DNA of 6,534 nucleotides from Chloroflexota bacterium (GTDB taxonomy: Bacteria > Chloroflexota > Anaerolineae > Thermoflexales > Thermoflexaceae), in the NCBI GenBank assembly GCA_030550075.1, contig JAUQQB010000163.1, positions 1-6,534 of the forward strand, written 5' to 3'. This document shows positions 1 to 5,293 of the stretch, piece by piece. The translations under genes and the position numbers were made by a program. How positions within the stretch are numbered: position 1 is the stretch's first letter; each line of letters begins with the position of its first letter. The notes beneath the pieces are model-generated. The model was not told the origin of the DNA, searched no databases, and saw only the letters and a list, made by a program, of their open reading frames with translations.

Positions 1-9
1 GTTACGTGA

Positions 10-21
10 TAGAATGATAAT
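10..21 (+). promoter_or_regulatory. Possible -10 region upstream of rsfS
   Basis: Two overlapping AT-rich hexamers, TAGAAT (10-15) and GATAAT (16-21), resemble a bacterial sigma-70-type -10 box. They sit just ahead of the leader hairpin and about 65 bases before the proposed rsfS start. The matching -35 element would fall outside the window, so this is weak and based on similarity to the -10 consensus only. Confidence 0.2.
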
Positions 22-50
22 GACACGGGTGGCTCCAGCCAACCCGTGTC
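22..50 (+). promoter_or_regulatory. Leader hairpin before rsfS
   Basis: Bases 22-33 pair with 38-50 to form a 12-bp stem (GACACGGGT against ACCCGTGTC, then GGC/GCC) with one bulged A at 41 and the loop TCCA. No T-run follows, so it is not a standard rho-independent terminator. It could be a 5'-UTR structure protecting or regulating the rsfS-pth message, or the end of an upstream unit outside the window. The structure is seen directly; its role is unknown. Confidence 0.45.
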
Positions 51-70
51 GTCCCGGCGAAATCCCCTTC

Positions 71-79
71 GGGAGGTGA
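71..79 (+). promoter_or_regulatory. Strong ribosome binding site deciding the rsfS start
   Basis: GGGAGGTGA is a near-perfect Shine-Dalgarno sequence. The nearest in-frame initiator is CTG at 84-86, seven bases after GGAGG. The next candidates in the frame, CTG at 93 and GTG at 114, lie 16 and 37 bases after GGAGG, too far for this site. The same GGGAGGTGAATC string precedes the GTG start of the permease at 5294, which supports its use as a real initiation site. A small stem (TCCC 63-66 with GGGA 71-74) could partly mask it. Confidence 0.6.
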
Positions 80-83
80 ATCC

Positions 84-431
84 CTGAACACCCTGGATCT
101 CGCCCACCGGATCGTGGACGCCATCCTTGATAAAAAAGGGATGGATGTAGTGCTAATGGACATCCGGACCCGTGCCACGTTCGCAGATTACTTTATCATC
201 TGCACGGGAACCTCAGAGCGACAGCTAAAAGCGATTGTGGAGGGGATCGCGGAGGCTACGGCGCGGGGCTACCAGATGGATCCGGCCCGGGTGGAGGGAG
301 ACCCCGCCTCGGGATGGGTGCTTATGGATTATGGGGATATCATTGTTCACATCTTCGCGCCTCCCCAGCGCCGCTATTATGACCTGGAATCCTTGTGGCG
401 CGGGGCACCCATCCTGGTGCGGGCTCAGTGA
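84..431 (+). CDS. rsfS: Ribosomal silencing factor RsfS (Iojap/YbeB family)
   Basis: RsfS binds ribosomal protein uL14 on the 50S subunit and blocks joining with 30S, lowering translation in starvation or stationary phase; it acts in the cytoplasm. The 115-residue product matches the family length and its conserved blocks: ADYFIICTGTSERQLKAI (34-51), a VEGDPASGWVLMDYGDIIVHIF-like core (about 70-91) and the C-terminal RRYYDLESLW (96-105). A GTG start at 114 would give only 105 residues and remove most of the N-terminal helix (LDLAHRIVDAILDKKG) found in the family. The start chosen is therefore CTG at 84, behind GGGAGGTGA. It is followed after 182 bases by pth, a common type of neighbour for translation-related genes. 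The family call is very secure; the CTG start is probable. Confidence 0.93.
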   Translation: MNTLDLAHRIVDAILDKKGMDVVLMDIRTRATFADYFIICTGTSERQLKAIVEGIAEATARGYQMDPARVEGDPASGWVLMDYGDIIVHIFAPPQRRYYDLESLWRGAPILVRAQ

Positions 432-523
432 GGGAGAAGATCAGGGAGTGGACCAAGCCGCGGAGCTCTTCCTACTCTCCTCACGATCCTTATATCATAA
501 GTGGGGCCCGATCGATAGGCGTT

Positions 524-585
524 GGGGGCAGACCCCTCCCCTGTTTTCTCCTCCCTGTGGTCCTTCGGGCCACGGGGGAAGAAAC
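524..585 (+). repeat. GC-rich palindromic element in the rsfS-pth gap
   Basis: Bases 543-563 can fold with 568-585 around a TTCG tetraloop. The core is GTGG(T)CC against GGCCAC, extended by CCC/GGG and an outer TTTCT/AGAAA stem, with a bulge, two wobble pairs and a small internal loop. A short GGGG-CAGA-CCCC stem lies just upstream at 525-536. The arm GGGCCACGGGG resembles GGGCCGTGGGG in the perfect palindrome at 4996-5037, so both may belong to one dispersed palindrome family. There is no T-run, so a terminator is unlikely. The rest of the gap (432-523) shows only a small CTTAT/ATAAG dyad at 488-500. Confidence 0.45.
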
Positions 586-613
586 GGGATACCCAGGTGG
601 AAGGAGAGGATCG

Positions 614-1321
614 GTGACCTTGCATTATGAAGATACGCTGGAGCGCCTGGATCGCATTCTGAAGGCACTTCGGCCGGAGCCAGCGCCCCGGGAGGATGGT
701 GAAGAAGACTCCCTGGAAGGATTCCCGGTGTTGATTGTGGGGCTGGGGAACCCAGGCCCCGAGTATGCTCATAACCGCCATAACGTGGGCTTCCGGGCTG
801 TGGATGTCTTCGCCCAGGCTCATCAAATGGCTTTCCGGCGGATCCTGCATCAGGCCCTCATTGCCGAGGGGCGCCTGGCTGGCCAGCGGGTGATGCTGGC
901 CAAGCCTCAGACGTTCATGAACCTGAGCGGACGCTCCGTGCGCCCCCTGGTTTCGTATTATCGCATCCCTTTGAACCGGCTGTTGGTCGTGTATGACGAT
1001 ATGGATCTCCCCCTCGGGGCAATCCGGCTGCGGCCCCGGGGCAGCCCAGGCGGCCACAACGGTATGAAATCGATCGTCCAGGCGCTGGGGACTATGGAAT
1101 TCCCTCGCCTGCGCATTGGCATCGGGCGCCCCCCGGGCCATATGAATCCGGTGGGCTACGTGCTCCAGGATTTCCGACCCGATGAGGAGGAGGTCTTAGA
1201 AGGCGTGCTCCATCGGGCCACGCAGGCCATCCGCACGTTTGTTGAGGAGGGACTGGAGGCGGCAATGAATCGCTTTAACACCCAGCCGGCGATGCGGCCG
1301 GTGGGAAAGACGGGCGAGTAG
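614..1321 (+). CDS. pth: Peptidyl-tRNA hydrolase (Pth1 family), N-terminally extended
   Basis: Pth cleaves the ester bond of peptidyl-tRNAs that drop off ribosomes, freeing tRNA and peptide in the cytoplasm. With the GTG start at 614 the product has 235 residues. The enzyme core begins near residue 39 with LIVGLGNPGPEY. Family active-site positions are all present: Asn46 (GLGNPG), catalytic His56 (NRHNVGF), Asn103 (FMNLSG), Asp128 (VVYDDMDLP) and Asn149 (GGHNG). The GTG at 614 is preceded by AAGGAGAGG (601-609). An alternative GTG at 728, behind GGAAGGA (715-721), would give a 197-residue protein of the usual family length. The extra 38 residues are charged, with a helix-like segment (LERLDRILKALR), and look coding. 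The final codons GGC GAG TAG lie inside the tRNA-Val gene, a 10-base overlap. It probably belongs to one transcript with rsfS and the tRNA. The function is very secure; the start is uncertain. Confidence 0.95.
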   Translation: MTLHYEDTLERLDRILKALRPEPAPREDGEEDSLEGFPVLIVGLGNPGPEYAHNRHNVGFRAVDVFAQAHQMAFRRILHQALIAEGRLAGQRVMLAKPQTFMNLSGRSVRPLVSYYRIPLNRLLVVYDDMDLPLGAIRLRPRGSPGGHNGMKSIVQALGTMEFPRLRIGIGRPPGHMNPVGYVLQDFRPDEEEVLEGVLHRATQAIRTFVEEGLEAAMNRFNTQPAMRPVGKTGE

Positions 1322-1384
1322 CTCAGGGGTGAGAGCATCCGCCTTACAAGCGGAGGGTCGCAGGTTCGAGTCCTGCCTCGCCCA
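1312..1384 (+). tRNA. tRNA-Val (anticodon UAC)
   Basis: The 73 bases fold as a canonical cloverleaf. The acceptor stem is GGGCGAG (1312-1318) with CTCGCCC (1377-1383). The D stem is GCTC/GAGC around AGGGGTGA. The anticodon stem is TCCGC/GCGGA with loop CTTACAA. The variable loop is 5 nt (GGGTC), and the T arm is GCAGG/CCTGC with loop TTCGAGT. Discriminator A is at 1384. The anticodon TAC (1345-1347) reads GUA and, through wobble, other Val codons. CCA is not encoded and must be added. The first ten bases overlap the end of pth, whose TAG stop is tRNA bases 8-10, so the tRNA must be cut from, or transcribed inside, the pth message. A terminator starts seven bases later. Confidence 0.97.
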
Positions 1385-1390
1385 TGCGAG

Positions 1391-1423
1391 AGAAGGGGCG
1401 CGGATAGCGCGCCCCTTCTTTAT
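1391..1423 (+). terminator. Rho-independent terminator after tRNA-Val
   Basis: AGAAGGGGCGCG (1391-1402) is perfectly complementary to CGCGCCCCTTCT (1408-1419), giving a 12-bp stem with the loop GATAG. TTAT follows, and with the TTCT of the arm it forms a modest T-rich tail. It lies seven bases after the tRNA 3' end and probably ends the rsfS-pth-tRNA transcript. Confidence 0.85.
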
Positions 1424-1456
1424 GTGGCGAAAGGATCCTCCCTGCCTGCGAGGTAA

Positions 1457-1513
1457 CTATTGCTTCATCTGGATTTGATTTTTAGCTTTGGCTTCCTGGG
1501 GGTTTGGGGGCGA
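1457..1513 (+). repeat. Dispersed intergenic repeat, copy A (conserved 57-bp block)
   Basis: This block aligns without gaps to 4894-4950, with six differences in 57 positions. It contains the shared strings GGATTTGATTTTT and GGGGGTTTGGGGGCGA. It runs into a small hairpin, GATCGG (1512-1517) with CCGATC (1523-1528). A weaker match follows: GGATAGAGCAC (1550-1560) against GGATGGAGCAC (5100-5110). No reading frame crosses it. The pattern fits a short non-coding mobile or REP-like element placed between the tRNA terminator and dinG. From 1577 to 1717 nothing else is recognisable, apart from a loose CTCTC/GAGAG dyad near 1695-1717. Confidence 0.7.
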
Positions 1514-1717
1514 TCGGCCTTCCCGATCCTATAGCCTCAAAACAAATCTGGATAGAGCACTATTCAGCCATTCTCACGCCACGTCATACGGATAATGGAG
1601 CCAGGCCGAATCATTACCCCACAAGAATTCAGCGGTGAGTTTGCCCAAAGTTCCGTCACGCCATTGGGAGTCGAATGGGTGAAATGGTCCCAACCTCTCG
1701 GGCTCCTCGGAGGAGAG

Positions 1718-1736
1718 CAACTGCGTAACGTCTAAA
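1718..1736 (+). repeat. Terminal-repeat-like motif upstream of dinG
   Basis: CAACTGCGTAAC followed by GTCTAAA matches 5078-5096 at 17 of 19 positions. An inverted relative, TAGGACTTACGCAGTT, stands at 6514-6529. The motif lies downstream of repeat copy A, in the same order as in copy B, so it may mark the right end of the same element. It ends 27 bases before the dinG ATG. The similarity is seen directly; the terminal-repeat role is inferred. Confidence 0.5.
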
Positions 1737-1763
1737 TCCGATTCTCTTGAGGCTCACGCCATC

Positions 1764-4643
1764 ATGCCTTCGATCTTTGTCGCTCTGGATCTGGAGACCA
1801 CAGGTTTGGACCCGGAAACCGACGCCATCATCGAGATCGGGATCGTCAAGTTCCGGGGGGAGAACGTGCTCGACGCTTGGAGCACCCTGGTCCGCCCCGA
1901 ACGGCCGATCCCTCCTTCGGTGGTCGAGCTTACGGGAATCCAGCCAGGGGAGGCCGAGCAGGCACCCCCCCTGCGAGCCGTCATGCCCCGCCTCCGGGCG
2001 ATCGTGGGGAATGCCATCCTGATCGGCCATTCCATTGACCAGGACTTGGCGTTCCTGCGCCGCCATGGCCTCTTCCTGGAGAACGAGGCCCTGGATACTT
2101 ACGAGCTGGCGGCCATCCTGGTTCCCTATGCGGGCGGCCATGGCCTTTCCACTCTGGCCCGCGACCTGGGAATCCCGGTGGGAACTGTTCACCGGGCGCT
2201 GGAGGACGCGCGGTTGACCCATCGGCTTTTCCTCGCTCTCTTCGAGCGAGCTTGTCAGCTACCGGAGCCAATCCTTGAGGAGATTGTCCGCCACGCCGCG
2301 CATCTTTCATGGCCTCCCCGTCGATTTTTCGAGGAAGCCCTGAGGGCCGTGCAGCGGGGCCGTTTTGCCGATCAGAGCATCGGCGCCCAGTTGCGGGCAA
2401 AGGGTCTGGCTGCCCCGGAAGCCTATCTGTCCCTCCCTCCGGTGAGGGCTCGCCCTCTACGCCCCAGGGCCGAATCTCAGCCGCTGGATTCGGAGGAGTT
2501 AGCTCGGCTGCTGGAACCGGGTGGTGGGCTCTCCCGAATCTTCCCGGAATATGAGCACCGGCCTCAACAGGTGACCATGCTTCGCGCCATTGCCGAGGCG
2601 TTCAACGAAGGCAGGCACCGGATCATCGAGGCCGGAACCGGGGTGGGCAAGAGCCTGGCCTATCTGATCCCGGCCGCCCTCTGGGCCATGCGCAACGGGG
2701 AGCGGGTGGTGATCTCCACCAACACCATCAACCTCCAGGAACAGCTGCTCCAGAAAGACATCCCGATGCTTCAGCGTCTACTTTCCGAATCCGGCGTGGG
2801 AAATGGGGCGGCCCTGCGAGTGGCCTTATTAAAGGGTCGCGTTCATTACCTGTGCCCTGTCCGGTTGATGCAATTGCGACACGCCGGCCCGGCCAGCGTC
2901 GAAGAGATGCGGGTGCTGGCCAAGATCCTGGTGTGGTTGCCCACAACACAAACCGGAGACGGTGACGAGCTGTATCTGCCCACGCCTGTGGAGCGAGCGC
3001 TGTGGAACCGTCTCTCCGCGGATCATGAGACGTGCACCGCTGAGGCCTGCGCCGCATGGGGCGAAGGGGGCTGCTTCCTCCATCGGGCTCGAAAAGCGGC
3101 GGAGGCCGCCCACCTGATCATTGTGAACCACGCGCTGCTCTTCGCCGATGCCGCCACCCAAAACATGGTTCTCCCGGAGCACCGCTACCTGATCATCGAC
3201 GAGGCTCACCACCTGGAGCAGGCGGCCACGAGGCAGCTAACGGTGGAAATCGATCGCTTCGGGTTGCTGCGGCTGCTCCAGGAGGCCGGGAGCGCCCGGG
3301 AACATCGAGGCGGGCTGGTCGGGGCCCTGCTCCAGCTGGGGCGGAGCCTTCCCCCCACGTTCCGGAATACACCGGCCGGCATGACCCGCCGCCTGAGCGA
3401 CGCGGTGGAAGCCGCCCGAACCGGTGTAGACCTTCTGATGAACGCCCTTACAGCCTTCCTGGAAGAGACGGCTTCAGGCGGCGGCGAATACGCCCGCAAG
3501 GTTCTGCTCACGGACGTCGAACGGAGCCGCCCTGTGTGGGCCGCTGTGGAACAGGCATGGGAGTTCCTCGTTGTCCGCTGGGCGGCGGTTCAGGAAGCCC
3601 TGAACGCAATCCGGGCTGCGCTCACAGAGCTGCTGGATCACGGGTTCGCGGAAGTGGAGGAGGCCCTGGGGCTGGCCAATGGGCTTAGCTATGATTTCGA
3701 GAAGATCCGCCAGGCGCTGGAAGCTGCGATCCGCAAGCCATCCCCGGATATGATCTACTGGCTGGAAGGACAGGTCGGAGAGGGAAACTGGGCCCGCATG
3801 GGCCTGTATGCGGCTCCCCTGGATGTGGGGCCATTGGTGCGGCGGCACCTGCTGGAGCCGAAGCGGTGCGTGATCATGACTTCTGCCACCCTGCGGACGG
3901 TGGACCGAGAGCGTCAGGAACCGTCCTTTGCGCATCTTAAAAACCGGCTCGGGGCCTGGGAGATGGAAGAGCTGGCCCTGGATTCCCCCTTTGATTATCG
4001 GCGGAACGCGCTGCTGTATCTGGTGACCGACATCCCGGAGCCCGGCCAGGCGGGCTACCAGCGGGCGGTGGAGCAGGCGATTATGGAGGCCGCCCGAGCC
4101 ATCGGGGGGCGCACGATGGTGCTCTTCACTGCGTATGCGCCCCTGCGGCGGGCCGCCCGCGCCCTGGCCGCCCCCCTGGCGAAGGACGGGATCGCGGTAT
4201 ATGAACAGGGGAATGGGAGCTCCCGGCGACATCTGGTGGAGCGCTTCCGCTCTACGGAACGAGCGGTGCTGCTGGGGACTCGCAGCCTGTGGGAGGGCGT
4301 GGATATTCCCGGTAAGGCGCTCTCCTGTTTGATCATCGCCAAACTTCCCTTCGAAGTACCCGATGAACCGGTCTTCGCGGCCCGAAGCGTCCAATATCCG
4401 GACCCTTTCCTGGATTATGCGGTCCCGGAGGCCGTGCTGCGGCTCCGACAGGGGTTCGGACGGCTGATCCGCAGCCGCTCGGATCGCGGGGTCGTGCTGA
4501 TCCTGGATCGCCGCATGATGAGCCGCACATACGGCGCATGGTTTCTGATGGCGCTTCCTCCATGCACGGTCCACCGGGGCCCCCTGAACGAAATCGGGCC
4601 TGTGATCAAAGCATGGCTGAAATCTTCGACCAAGGATGGATAA
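1764..4643 (+). CDS. dinG: DinG-type helicase with N-terminal DEDDh exonuclease and Fe-S cysteines
   Basis: This is a cytoplasmic DNA repair/processing enzyme of the XPD/DinG superfamily 2 group, 959 residues. Residues 1-160 form a DnaQ-like 3'-5' exonuclease with all catalytic residues: Asp9 and Glu11 (ALDLETTG), Asp94 (GHSIDQDLAFL), and His143 and Asp148 (HRALEDA). A linker (about 165-255) leads into the helicase core. Walker A is EAGTGVGKS with Lys296, the DEAH box is 479-482, motif V is GTRSLWEGVDIPG (838-850) and motif VI is QGFGRLIR (896-903). Cys364, Cys424, Cys429 and Cys437 have the C-x59-C-x4-C-x7-C spacing expected of a DinG/XPD 4Fe-4S ligand set. ATG at 1764 places the exonuclease motif at residue 9 as usual, but the ribosome site (GAGG, 1749-1752) is weak and distant. 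The gene stands alone. E. coli DinG unwinds 5'-3' and resolves R-loops; the precise substrate here is unknown. Confidence 0.92.
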   Translation: MPSIFVALDLETTGLDPETDAIIEIGIVKFRGENVLDAWSTLVRPERPIPPSVVELTGIQPGEAEQAPPLRAVMPRLRAIVGNAILIGHSIDQDLAFLRRHGLFLENEALDTYELAAILVPYAGGHGLSTLARDLGIPVGTVHRALEDARLTHRLFLALFERACQLPEPILEEIVRHAAHLSWPPRRFFEEALRAVQRGRFADQSIGAQLRAKGLAAPEAYLSLPPVRARPLRPRAESQPLDSEELARLLEPGGGLSRIFPEYEHRPQQVTMLRAIAEAFNEGRHRIIEAGTGVGKSLAYLIPAALWAMRNGERVVISTNTINLQEQLLQKDIPMLQRLLSESGVGNGAALRVALLKGRVHYLCPVRLMQLRHAGPASVEEMRVLAKILVWLPTTQTGDGDELYLPTPVERALWNRLSADHETCTAEACAAWGEGGCFLHRARKAAEAAHLIIVNHALLFADAATQNMVLPEHRYLIIDEAHHLEQAATRQLTVEIDRFGLLRLLQEAGSAREHRGGLVGALLQLGRSLPPTFRNTPAGMTRRLSDAVEAARTGVDLLMNALTAFLEETASGGGEYARKVLLTDVERSRPVWAAVEQAWEFLVVRWAAVQEALNAIRAALTELLDHGFAEVEEALGLANGLSYDFEKIRQALEAAIRKPSPDMIYWLEGQVGEGNWARMGLYAAPLDVGPLVRRHLLEPKRCVIMTSATLRTVDRERQEPSFAHLKNRLGAWEMEELALDSPFDYRRNALLYLVTDIPEPGQAGYQRAVEQAIMEAARAIGGRTMVLFTAYAPLRRAARALAAPLAKDGIAVYEQGNGSSRRHLVERFRSTERAVLLGTRSLWEGVDIPGKALSCLIIAKLPFEVPDEPVFAARSVQYPDPFLDYAVPEAVLRLRQGFGRLIRSRSDRGVVLILDRRMMSRTYGAWFLMALPPCTVHRGPLNEIGPVIKAWLKSSTKDG

Positions 4644-4735
4644 CGGCTAGCGCTTTTACGAGCATGGGTTTCACAAGCCCCATTCCGGAAGCATTGAGAT
4701 GAAACGCCCGGACAAGGCCCACTGGAGACGATAGG

Positions 4736-4875
4736 GTGCGGGTGGATCAAGCCTTCCGCTTCAAGCTGTCTCCCAACGAAACTACCCGGGCCATCCTGCG
4801 AAGCCCATCCGGGCCGCCGGTTTCGCCTGCCACCGGGATCCGGCCCGAGCGAAGGAGACCCTTGAAAGGAGCCCA
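4736..4875 (+). pseudogene. Truncated, frameshifted start of an IS200/IS605 tnpB
   Basis: GTG at 4736 opens a frame that reads VRVDQAFRFKLSPN and continues to LR near 4801. This is the typical TnpB/OrfB N-terminus (basic, with A-F-R-F-K-L-x-P). Reading on in the frame that begins with AAG at 4801 gives KPIRAAGFACHRDPARAKETLE. That matches, in order and spacing, the next part of the TnpB helix-turn-helix region as I recall it (L-R-x4-AARFAxNxALAxxKETLE). One deleted base near 4799-4801 therefore explains the break. The likeness stops near 4875, about 45 residues into a protein normally around 350-450 long, just before repeat copy B. The roughly 65 bases upstream, from AAGCCCC at 4672, may be the element's left end. 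It cannot make an active nuclease. The call rests on remembered family consensus, not an alignment. Confidence 0.55.
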
Positions 4876-4893
4876 CCTCCTCCATTGGGAACG

Positions 4894-4985
4894 CTAGTGC
4901 TTCATCCGGATTTGATTTTTCGTTTTGGCTCCTTGGGGGTTTGGGGGCGAGCCGGGCGCCGAAAGGCACCCGGGTCGCCCCCAAA
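4894..4985 (+). repeat. Dispersed intergenic repeat, copy B, with long hairpin
   Basis: Bases 4894-4950 match copy A (1457-1513) at 51 of 57 positions without gaps. Where copy A has a short hairpin, copy B has a long one. Arms 4940-4960 and 4965-4985 (TTTGGGGGCGA against TCGCCCCCAAA, then CCGGGCGCC against GGCACCCGG) pair at 19 of 21 positions around a GAAA tetraloop. The two mismatches lie inside the stem. A GNRA-capped stem of this kind could be stable as RNA or serve as a structured transposon feature. No protein frame of interest crosses it. Confidence 0.7.
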
Positions 4986-4995
4986 ATCCTTTAAA

Positions 4996-5037
4996 TCCCC
5001 CCTCCCCACGGCCCCTGAGGGCCGTGGGGAGGGGGGA
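4996..5037 (+). repeat. Perfect 19-bp GC-rich palindrome
   Basis: Bases 4996-5014 are exactly complementary to 5019-5037, with the loop CTGA. The 5' arm is T, six C, T, four C, then ACGGCCC. It directly follows the copy B hairpin and is absent from copy A, so the two copies differ by at least this module. GGGCCGTGGGG resembles GGGCCACGGGG of the palindrome between rsfS and pth. No T-run follows, and it is too far from dinG (over 350 bases) to be its natural terminator. Confidence 0.75.
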
Positions 5038-5077
5038 GAAGGGGGGTGGGGCCATTCCATTCCACCCTTAGAGCTTT

Positions 5078-5096
5078 CAACTGCGTAACTCCTAAA
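5078..5096 (+). repeat. Terminal-repeat-like motif, second copy
   Basis: CAACTGCGTAAC followed by TCCTAAA. AACTGCGTAACTCCTA (5079-5094) equals the reverse complement of 6514-6529 at 15 of 16 positions and matches the motif before dinG. It is followed by GGATGGAGCAC, which has a counterpart in copy A at 1550-1560. It may be the right end of repeat copy B. Confidence 0.5.
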
Positions 5097-5190
5097 ATTG
5101 GATGGAGCACCAGCAAGCCATCCGTCGCTTGCCTCGTCAAACCCGTCACGCGTAAAATCAAAGCCAACACTGTAACCATAAGGGATGCAA

Positions 5191-5227
5191 CCGGTTCCCT
5201 GCTCCCCGGGAGGTTTATGGGAGCCGG
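5191..5227 (+). promoter_or_regulatory. Cruciform-like leader dyad before the permease gene
   Basis: CCGGTTCCC (5191-5199) pairs with GGGAGCCGG (5219-5227) over nine positions, with one G-T wobble. Its loop contains a smaller CTCC/GGAG stem (5202-5212). It lies about 65 bases ahead of the permease start and could be a 5'-UTR structure or a leftover of the repeat elements. No known riboswitch consensus was recognised. The remaining bases 5111-5190 and 5228-5281 show no gene or site that I can support. Confidence 0.3.
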
Positions 5228-5281
5228 GGTAAGCATTCGGCACCCGCCCCAGCCCCAAATGTTCTGGAACCGGAAAAAGAT

Positions 5282-5290
5282 GGGAGGTGA
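5282..5290 (+). promoter_or_regulatory. Ribosome binding site fixing the permease GTG start
   Basis: GGGAGGTGA is a strong Shine-Dalgarno sequence with GGAGG ending six bases before GTG at 5294. The same GGGAGGTGAATC string precedes rsfS. Confidence 0.75.
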
Positions 5291-5293
5291 ATC

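Noticed and set aside
395..613. Upstream open extension of the pth frame overlapping the end of rsfS
   Set aside because: It has no Pth-like sequence, runs through the palindrome and would overlap rsfS; the strong ribosome site before 614 marks a better start.
425..1141. Minus-strand open frame of 238 codons opposite pth
   Set aside because: Antisense shadow of pth in high-GC DNA with no family features.
3474..4574. Long minus-strand open frame of 366 codons opposite dinG
   Set aside because: High-GC antisense shadow of a well-supported gene; its product shows no recognisable family motif.
4666..4687. Hairpin-like TGGG/CCCA region after dinG as a terminator
   Set aside because: The stem is only about five pairs with a ten-base loop and no T-run; it may instead belong to the left end of the tnpB element.
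5156..5290. Open + frame ending in TGA just before the permease, which could be the tail of an upstream ATPase gene
   Set aside because: The 44 codons (ending NVLEPEKDGR) lack a start, codon bias and any recognisable ABC ATPase motif, and they cover the nested dyad.
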